Positions 56,729-64,000 of a DNA stretch of 64,000 bases are shown in pieces. Location of the stretch: the NCBI RefSeq assembly GCF_032452875.1, contig NC_083878.1:56773378-56837377 (forward strand), given 5' to 3'. Position 1 is the stretch's first letter, and each line of letters starts with the position of its first letter. The translations under genes and the position numbers were made by a program. This stretch comes from Bos javanicus (taxonomy: Eukaryota; Chordata; Mammalia; Artiodactyla; Bovidae). The notes beneath the pieces were generated by a model, which worked only from the letters and a program-made list of their open reading frames with translations, was not told where the DNA came from and did not search any database.

Positions 56729-57408
56729 ACGGTGTTTTATTTGGTCCTTGGGAGTGAAAATCAAGAAACTTGCACAGTAGCAAGCTATATTTTTCTGACT
56801 CTATTTTTATCAGATATTGCTGAAACTTTCAAAGTCCCATCCCCCCTCTCCTCTGCCTCCCAGTCCTCTTTAAGAGAGAACTTTTTTTCTTTGCCTTCAC
56901 TCTTTTATCTTGGCTCCTGCTGTTGTGGGAACTGGGTGTGCTGGGCCTCCACCTTTCTCCTCCTGGGAGCTAGGTTCCATACTGGCTGATGCTGAGGCAC
57001 TTCAGCCATCTGTGTATCAAAGCTGAGTATTAACAAGGCTCTCCACTGAGGGCTGAATCCCCTGTGCCATTGCTCCAGTTTATACTTTCTCATGTTTATT
57101 TCCTCTAAAGGACTTCTGCATCATTTCATTATTTTGGAGTTGTAGCTTCTTCCTTTCCAGAACCAGATCCTAGCCCATGGGGCTGGACCACAGCAAAATT
57201 CTGAGTGAAACATTCCATGCTGTCATATGAACCGCCTCTCTCCTCAAGCAGTTTGTGGGGAGCTTTTTGAGGATGACTTTGTATTAGGAGTCTTCTGTAT
57301 CTTTCAAGCACATATATTCCAAGCAGAGATTCTTGCAACAGTCTTTTAGCAAGGAAGCTGGTTAACACTCTAGATAAGATTCCAAAGACATTCATATCCT
57401 GAATTGTT
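56729..57408. other. Low-repeat DNA
   Basis: GC-richer than the surroundings. Minus frames 56905-57093 and 57129-57395 are open but unrecognised. Confidence 0.45.
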
Positions 57409-57622
57409 CTGCCTTCCTGGTGGCTCAGAGAGTAAAGCGTCTGTCTGCAATGCAGGAGACCAGAGTTCGATCCCTGGCTTGGGAAGATATCCTGGAGAAG
57501 GAAATGGCAGCCTACTCCAGTACTCTTGCCTGAAAAATCCCATGGATGGAGGAGCCTGGTTGGCTATAGTCCATGGGGTCACAAAGAGTCGGACATGACT
57601 GAGCGACTTCACTTTCACTTTC
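57409..57622 (+). mobile_element. Bov-tA SINE, young
   Basis: Near-consensus copy: CCTTCCTGGTGGCTCAGAGAG, AGAGTTCGATCCCTGGCTTGG (B box intact), tail CTTCACTTTCACTTTCA. Confidence 0.95.
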
Positions 57623-58179
57623 ATAGTCAGGTTAACAGACATAGGATTCTATATGTCTCTGCTCTCATCACAACTTAACAGCTATTGTTGATGATGAGAT
57701 TCACAATGAAGGCAGGAAGGGATCAGGTCATGTGGTTAAAATGTTGTTTCTGGTTGTCCTATATCACTCAGGGGTGTAGGGAGCAGAAGAAAGTTTGAGG
57801 GTACCTCCATTCTAATGTGTCTGTTCCTGATATTTTAGAATCAATTAGAGTGATTTTATCACTAAATATTACAGGTTTTCAAATTCTTAAGAATTTATTA
57901 GAAAAATTTATTAGAACAAATTAATAAATTCTTCAGAATATAAAACATACTGGGCAAAATTATAATCAAATATTAATAGCGATAGGGCAGTAAATGATAA
58001 CCTCCTTCCTGGAAGTGTATTTTGATGGAAGGATGTAGGAAATGGAAAACAAATTTATGTTATTGTTATTGACAGCAAGATATTCACATTTTTTTTTCAC
58101 ATTTAAATAAATTGTAATCTCCTATCTTGTATCTCAGTAGAAATATGTGCCAGGACTTTTTCTTCAAGAGATGTTCAAT
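57623..58179. other. Unassigned AT-rich DNA
   Basis: Short internal repetition of AATTTATTAGAA near 57890-57930. Nothing named. Confidence 0.4.
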
Positions 58180-58470
58180 TAGTTTCCTATTGTTGTTGCA
58201 ATAAATTATCACACATTTAATAGCTTAAAACGACACAAATTTATTATTTTAGAGTTCTGAAGTTCAGAAGGCTAAAAAAGATTAGCAAAGTTCTTTGGAG
58301 ACTTCAGGCAAAAACCCTTTCCTAGCTTTTCCCAGGTGGCTCATGGCCCCGTATCACTCCAACCAAGTCATCACATCTTCTTTGACTCTGACCCTCTTGC
58401 TTCCCTCTTATAAGATTCCTTGTTATTACTCTGAGCCCACCCTTATAATCTCCTGAAATTATGATCCTTG

Positions 58471-59756
58471 TCTCCTGAGAAACCTGTATGCAAGTCAAGA
58501 AGCAACAGTTAGAACCAGACATGGAACAATAGATTGGTTCCAGATTGGAAAGGGAGTATGTCAAGGCTGTATATTGTCACTTGCTTATTTAACCTATATG
58601 CAGAGTACACATGCAAAATGCCAGGCTGGGTGAATCACAAGCTGGAGTCAAGATTGGCAGGATAAATATCAACAACTTCAGATAAGCAGACAATACCACT
58701 CTAAAGGCAGAAATCAAAGAGGAACTACAGAGTCTCTTGATGAGGGTGAAAGGGGAGAGTAAAAAAGCTGGCTTTAAACTCAGCATTCAAAAACTAATAT
58801 AATGGCATCTGCTCCCATCACTTCATGGCAAATAGATGGAGAAAAACTGGAAACAGTGACCAATTTTATTTTTCTGGGCTCCAAAATCACCGTGGATGGT
58901 GAAAGCAGCCATGAAATTAAAAGATGCTTGCTCCTTGGAAGAAAAGCTATGACAAATCTAGACAATGTATTAAAAAGCAGACATCAGTTTTCTAAAAAGA
59001 AGCCTGTATAGTCAAAACTGATCTTTCCAGTAGTCATGTATGGATGTGAGAGTTGGAGACTGAGCACTGAAGAAATGATGCTTTCAAACCTGTGGTTCTG
59101 GAGAAGACTCTTGAGAGTCCCTTGGGCTGCAAGGAGATCAAGCCAGTTAATCTTAAAGGAAATCGACCCTGAATTTTGTCTTTTAAAGAATATCTATTTA
59201 TTTATTTTTGGCTGCACTGGGTATTGGCTTCTGCTCTCAGGATTTCACTAGTTGCAGTGATGGAGACTACTCTCTAATTGTGATGCACAGGCTTCTCATT
59301 GAGGTAGTTTCTCTTTTTGTGGAGAACAGGCTCTAGGGTGCAAGGGCTCAGAAGTTGTGGCACATTGGTTTTGTTGCCATGTGGCATGTGGAATCTTCCT
59401 GGACCAGGGATCAAACCTGTGTTCCCTGCATTGCAAAGAAGATTCTTAACCACTGGACCACCAGGGAAGCCTCAACCCTGAATTTTCACTGGAAGGACTG
59501 ATGCTAGAAGGTGAAGCTCTAATACTTTGGCTGTCTGATGTGAAGAGTCAACTTATTGAAAAAGACCCTGATGTGATGCTGGGAAAGATTGAGGACAGGA
59601 GGAGAAGGGTGTAACAGAATTAGATGGTAGGATAGCATCATCAACTCAATGGACATGGGTTTGAGGAAACTCCAGGATATATTGAAGGGAAGCCTGCCAT
59701 TGCTACAATCCATAGGGTTACAGAGAGTCAAACATGACTTAGTGACTGAACGACAC
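58471..59756 (+). mobile_element. BovB LINE inside the LTR
   Basis: Sense from the codons for LLRNLYASQEA to a decayed end (TGACTTAGTGACTGAACGAC). The catalytic box at 58683-58694 reads stop-A-D-N instead of YADD. Frame 58802-59011 keeps FIFLGSKITVDG and EIKRCLLLGRK. A CHR-type SINE interrupts it at 59178. Confidence 0.93.
59178..59474 (-). mobile_element. CHR-type cetartiodactyl SINE, inside BovB
   Basis: Antisense of a tRNA-derived SINE: TTTATTTTTGGCTGCACTGGG, CTCATTGAGGTAGTTTCTC, GCAAAGAAGATTCTTAACCACTGGACCACCAGGGAAGCC. TSD ACCCTGAATTTT, 12 bp exact, at 59166-59177 and 59475-59486. Confidence 0.9.
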
Positions 59757-59880
59757 CAATGACCTTAATCAAATCTTCAAAGTCCCTTTAGCAATTTAAG
59801 ACAACTTATCTACAGGCTCTGGGAATTAGGTTCTGAACCTTTTTTAGGAGGGAGAGGAGCATTTTTCTAACACAAACCTA

Positions 59881-60444
59881 TGACGCAAGTGAGTCTAGAG
59901 TCAGACGGAATGCAATGAACTTATGTAACTGACAAATCCAAAGAAAGTATGTCATAACCAGAAATCTAGAATAGCTCACAGATTTAGTTTCTGCCACCAT
60001 CTTTTGGTTCTGTCTTTATTGCTTTTTGACTCAACTTTACATAGAAGGATTACAGTGGTAGCTGCCATTGATCTCACATTCTAAGTCCAATTAGAAAAGT
60101 GAGTTTTCTTCCCAGGATCTCTAACAATATCTTGTCTTGTTTCATTGGCTGTGATTGCGTCATGTGCCTTTCTCTGAACTAGCTCTCCTGTCCAGATGAA
60201 GATTTTCTTTATTTGTCCTCAATTGCCTCATCTTTAAGAGAAGCATAATACTCTAGGTTGGATACCCATGGACAAATGAAACCATTCACTTCAGTTTGGT
60301 GCTTGAAGCCATGTGCTGGGACTTGAACTTGACCAAAATCCATGGTCTTACAACTATGGTCACACATCTGGTTTTAGTAGTTAATGAAGCTCATGTTCTT
60401 GATGACAGAAAGAATTCAGTGAGAGATAAAGTGATAGACAAAAA
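59881..60444. other. Unassigned, right end possibly ERV-derived
   Basis: GGGACTTGAACTTGACCAAAATCC and CAGTGAGAGATAAAGTGATAGAC recall an antisense ERV leader/LTR context, which would continue at 61184. Not proven. Confidence 0.35.
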
Positions 60445-61183
60445 TTTGATTTATTTATTTTTTAAAATTTTTTATTATTATTATTATTTTTTTTTTTTAC
60501 TTTACAATATTGTATTGGTTTTGCCATACATCAACATGCATCTGCCACGGGTGTACACGTGTTCTCCATCCTGAACCCCCCTCCCACCTCTCTCCCCATA
60601 CCATCCCTCTGGGTCATTCCAGTGCACCATCCCCAAGCTTCCTGTATCCTGCATCGAACCTGGACTGGCAGTTCGTTTCTTACATGATATTATACATGTT
60701 TTAATGCCATTCTCCCAAATCATCCCCCCTCCTCCCTTTCCCACAAAGTCCAAAAGACTGTTCTATACATCTGTGTCTCTTTTGCTGTCTCGCATACAGG
60801 GTTGTCATTACCATCTTTCTAAATTCCATATATGTGCGTTAGTATACTGTATTGGTGTTTTTCTTTCTGGCTTACTTCACTCTGTATAATAGGCTCCAGT
60901 TTCATCTACCTCATTAGAACTGATTCAAATGTATTCTTTTTAATGGCTGAGTAACATTCCATTGTGTATATGTACCACAGCTTTCTTATCCATTCATCTG
61001 CTGATGGACATCTAGGTTGCTTCCATGTCCTGGCTATTATAAACAGTGCTGTGATGAACATTGGGGTACATGTGTCTCTTTCAATTCTGGTTTCCTTGGT
61101 GTGTATGCCCAGCAGTGGGATTGCTGGGTCGTATGGCAGTTCTATTTCCAGTTTTTTAAGGAATCTTCACACTGTTCTCTAGA
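60445..61183 (-). mobile_element. Young ruminant L1 3' end, antisense, 0.74 kb
   Basis: T-rich (complement of the A tail) to 60500, GGTTTTGCCATACATCAACATG, CTCGCATACAGGGTTGTC, GGCTTACTTCACTCTGTATAATAGGC, CTGCTGATGGACATCTAGG, GCAGTGGGATTGCTGGGTCG, then truncated at CACACTGTTCTC. The longest of the four young L1 copies here; no clear TSD. Confidence 0.94.
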
Positions 61184-61470
61184 GGATACTTGTAAGAGTG
61201 GCAAGTGGGCGTGCAAAGGAGCTGTGGCCCAAGGATTTAGTGGGTTACAATTTTATAGTAAAAGGAAAGTTCAGGAGAGGATAAGTTACCCTTCTTTGAG
61301 TAGATGTCAGGCTTACATCACTTTTCTTTCACCTATATCTAGTGCTTTTATTCATGGCTTTATAGTTAAGCATGTTTACTTTGTTCCATGATATTCTGAT
61401 AGCTTTCTTGAGTGATCATTAACTTATACAGTGGCCTCCCAATTTTCTTAGGTTTCTCTATCTATGGTCT
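61184..61470. other. Unassigned, possibly ERV-derived
   Basis: GATACTTGTAAGAGTGGCAAG and GGGTTACAATTTTATAGTAAAAGG could continue the sequence left of the L1. No gene. Confidence 0.35.
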
Positions 61471-61686
61471 TCTACTTCCCAGGGAATTCAGTGGTAAAGA
61501 ATCCACCAGCCAAGCAGGAGACACAGGTTTGATCCCTGGGTTGAGAAGATCCTCTGGAGAAGGAAATAGCAACCCACTCCAGTATTCTTGCCAGGAAAAT
61601 CCCATGGCCAGAGAAGCCTGGTGGGCTACAATGCATGGGGTTGCAAAGAATTGGACATGACTTAGCGACTAAAACAACAGCAACTG
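61471..61686 (+). mobile_element. Bov-tA SINE
   Basis: CTTCCCAGGGAATTCAGTGG head; tail GCGACTAAAACAACAGCAAC. Confidence 0.93.
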
Positions 61687-61709
61687 TGACTTCTACAGTT
61701 ACCTGTTTG

Positions 61710-61788
61710 ACTATCCTGTGTGCAAGTGTGCTAAGTCGCTTCAGTCTCTTATGTCTCCTGAATTGGCAGGCTGGTACTTTACCACTAT
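61710..61788 (-). mobile_element. Bov-tA SINE, middle deleted
   Basis: Antisense: tail side GTGTGCAAGTGTGCTAAGTCGCTTCAGTC joins directly to TCTTATGTCTCCTGAATTGGC and TTTACCACTATC near the head. About 130 bp of SINE body is missing at the joint. Confidence 0.85.
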
Positions 61789-61941
61789 CACAACTTTTCT
61801 ATCCCTTTCACAAGGGAGCCCAAAATCAAATAGCAAACAAACAAAAACACCAAAAAACACACTGTGACAGGGCAAGAGAGAGACTGTTGCCCTTAAACAA
61901 AGAACTCTGCATTCCCCTTTGCACTGGGATCTCACTGCTAA

Positions 61942-62143
61942 AGTCAATTCAGTCGTGTCCGATTCTTTGCAACCTTATGAACCATAGTCCACCAGGCTTC
62001 TCTATCCATGGGATTCTCTAGGCTAGAATACTGGAGTGGGTTGCCATGCTCTCCTCCAAGGGATCTTCCCAACCCAGGAATCGAACCTGAGTCTCCTGCA
62101 TTGGTAGGTGGGTTCTTTACCACTAATGCCACCTGGGAAGCTC
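61942..62143 (-). mobile_element. Bov-tA SINE
   Basis: Antisense copy: AATTCAGTCGTGTCCGATTC to TTTACCACTAATGCCACCTGGG. Confidence 0.93.
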
Positions 62144-62179
62144 TCATATTGTGTAGCCAGGACAATTATATTTATAGAG

Positions 62180-62285
62180 ATTATGTGAAAATGAAAAGAG
62201 TTAATAAAAATAAAGTACTGAGAATAGTGTTTGGCATTTAACCTTCAATAAATATTAATTATTGCTATTGATATTGTCATCATTA
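62180..62285 (+). mobile_element. MIR SINE 3' half, sense
   Basis: AAAGTACTGAGAATAGTGTTTGGC and CTTCAATAAATATTAATTATTGC are the terminal MIR phrases. Confidence 0.65.
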
Positions 62286-63189
62286 AAGCAAAAGTTTAAT
62301 TGGAATTTTCACAGACCCCACTTGTTGGCATTATATAGGCTGCCTTTTTCCCCTTGGGTTGCTTTAAATAAGGGAACTCATTATAAATCTGAGAGAAGGG
62401 ATTTAGATTGCAAAAGGAATTTTACTTTTTCTTCAATATCCAACTGTCAGGCCAGCTGTTTTAGTTGAGGCTACCAATGGGAAGCTACTTAATGAGGTTG
62501 CTTATGGTTTAATGATTTGTGTGGCATAAATTATTTGTCTTAATGTTATTCCTGGGGCAGTTTCCAATTGTTTCAGAGGATACACAGAAAAAAAAAGTCA
62601 CAAAACAAAAACAAAGCTAAAAACTACAGTGTGATTCCATATTCTCACAGCACCTGGTGAGAAATAATCTACGGCTTCAACTATAGTCCTATCATTTGTT
62701 TTATTTGGAATTCGTTCACAGCAAGACTCTTCCATGCTTATTTACTTATTGCATATATGCTAAAGATCCTGATAATTGCACACCCAACTCACAATTGATT
62801 TTCCTCAGAATCCTCATTACACCTCTCAAAGTTCTAGTAATGAGAAAGTTAGAATGAGCTTTAATAACCATTAGGGAGTCAAGCTTTCTTGGGGAAGTAA
62901 TTTAACTATTTATGGAAACATGTTCAAGTGAATGATGCACAAATACAGTGTGATTATCAAGAGAGCTGGAGGTTACAGAGATGAGTGCATCACAGGAACA
63001 CGGTGAAGAAAGCTTTTATGCTTTAACACGACAAATAAAATTAACTTGCTCTTCAGGACTTAAAACATGAATATTCCTTATGACAGCTGTTGTGTTCTAA
63101 GATATGTTATGCTTGAACCAAAACATAAACTGGCCGAATGTTCTCCTGTATTCATTTTGTGGCAAATCATTGGCTTGGTAACCAAGAGA
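62286..63189. other. Low-repeat DNA
   Basis: No named repeat or gene. The 68-residue frame at 62262-62468 is unrecognised. Confidence 0.45.
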
Positions 63190-63492
63190 TCAAAAGCATC
63201 ATTTCTTCTGCACTCAACTTTCTTTATAGTCCAGTTCTCACATCCATACATGACTACAGGAAAAAACATAGCTTTGTCTATATGGACTTTTGTTGGAAAA
63301 GTAATGCCTCTGCTTTTTAATATGCTGTCTAGCTTGGTCATAGCTTTTCTTCCAAGGAGCATCTTTTAATTTCATGGCTGCAGTCACCATCTGTAGTGAT
63401 TTTGGAGCCCAAGAAAATGAAGCCGGTCACTGTTTTCATTGTTTTTCCATATATTTGCCATGAAGTAATGGGACTGGATGCTATGATCTTAG
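63190..63492 (-). mobile_element. Internal BovB fragment lacking both ends
   Basis: Antisense RT-downstream segment only: codons for CRRNDAFDL at the left, through MYGCENWTIKK, LPTK-like FPTKVHIDKAMFF and LLGRKAMTKLDS (minus frame 63078-63362), to MASSPITSW-type codons at the right. The BovB 3' end is absent, unlike every other copy here. GGTAACCAA at 63178 and GGTACCAA at 63492 could be an imperfect TSD. Confidence 0.9.
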
Positions 63493-64000
63493 GTACCAAA
63501 TTACATGTTTGCAGCATTTCATCTTGTACTGATAATTATGTTGTAGTTATTTTGAAAGAAAAGAAATTCAGTTCATATATGGACCATATTATGTGTTCTG
63601 ATTATGTTTTATGTGTATTATTGACTCAAAATTTCTTATCAAGTTTTCCTGAAGTATGCTTTATTCCTGACTAAGTTACAAGCTTTTTCTAGGCTAAAAC
63701 AAATGAATATCATGTTTTCACTTACCTACTGTGGTAAATACAGCCCTGAAGACTATAGGTTAAAAAGAGCTTCATTGAAAAATACAAACTTTTATACAAC
63801 ATTGGTAAGATATTCTATCATCATTCTTCAGTGAAGGAAATAGAATGAGCTCTATTAGCATATGCCTGACATATCTTATTAAATTAGAATTCATTGCTTT
63901 CCTGAATGCCTTTAATTTTTTTGAACAATAATGATTTTCATATTCTCTGACAAGTAATGAGTTTTACCTCTTGCAAAATAAAAGCATTAAAATTCCCCTC
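63493..64000. other. Unassigned AT-rich DNA to the window end
   Basis: No gene or named repeat. Confidence 0.45.

Larger units (their letters stand above)
58180..59880 (-). mobile_element. MaLR-type (MLT1-like) LTR, antisense, split by BovB
   Basis: Left part: TTAGTTTCCTATTGTTGTTGC, TAGCTTAAAACGACACAAATTTATT, then GAGCCCACCCTTATAATCTCC to 58470. Right part, after the BovB: CCTTAATCAAATCTTCAAAGTCCC and CAGGCTCTGGGAATTAGG to about 59880. Both halves follow the MLT1 antisense order. Confidence 0.65.

Noticed and set aside
9570..62143. tRNA genes at the heads of Bov-tA SINEs
   Set aside because: The A and B boxes are SINE promoter remnants; no complete cloverleaf.

Overview
This is mammalian, and specifically ruminant, nuclear DNA. 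The evidence is the repeat content: about twenty BovB (RTE-class LINE) loci ending in the GAACTGAACTGAA motif, about twenty Bov-tA tRNA-derived SINEs, four ruminant-type L1 3' ends, and a CHR-type cetartiodactyl SINE, on a background of mammal-wide MIR, L2, MaLR LTR, Tigger and MER20 remnants. The sequence is AT-rich, has no CpG island, and I recognise no host exon, tRNA, rRNA or CRISPR. I read it as intergenic or deep intronic. Every long open frame that I can name is a piece of BovB reverse transcriptase (RT) or endonuclease (EN), and none is intact.

Layout. 1-2.5 kb: a 5'-inverted BovB cut by the window edge. 2.5-9 kb: an old antisense L1 broken by BovB and young L1 insertions, then a small twin-primed BovB. 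9-16.3 kb: a MaLR-type LTR, three BovBs, MIR, L2 and a Tigger MITE. 16.3-21 kb: a retrocopy-like ORF, MER20, SINEs and two TG microsatellites. 21.2-23.9 kb: a 1.8 kb antisense BovB beside a MaLR LTR. 24-30 kb: mostly low-repeat DNA with MIRs and an LTR holding two SINEs. 30-34.1 kb: a BovB hit by L1, SINEs, and a MaLR solo LTR inside an L2. 34-41.7 kb: low-repeat DNA with an L1M-type block. 41.7-50 kb: three BovBs, one carrying an inverted EN segment. 50-54 kb: an L1 3' end that received a chimeric BovB/L1 insertion. 54-64 kb: LTR-like sequence, more BovB, a CHR SINE inside a BovB inside a MaLR LTR, and SINE clusters.

How the elements relate. BovB is non-LTR; its EN nicks DNA and its RT copies the element RNA from the 3' end, so most copies keep the 3' end and lose the 5' end. 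Bov-tA shares its 3' part with BovB and depends on BovB machinery. Target-site duplications (TSDs) that I could read directly order many insertions. The RT catalytic YADD is intact in five copies (15370, 22018, 30655, 44089, 49153) and mutated in four (1742, 3614, 5116, 58683).

No previously undescribed cellular or defence system is visible. The most interesting signals are structural: a BovB/L1 chimera bounded by one TSD, a 31-bp SINE head inserted with a 14-bp TSD, three 5'-inverted BovBs, a SINE-tail microsatellite enclosed by TSDs, a 3'-truncated BovB, and a diverged repeat pair that I cannot name.
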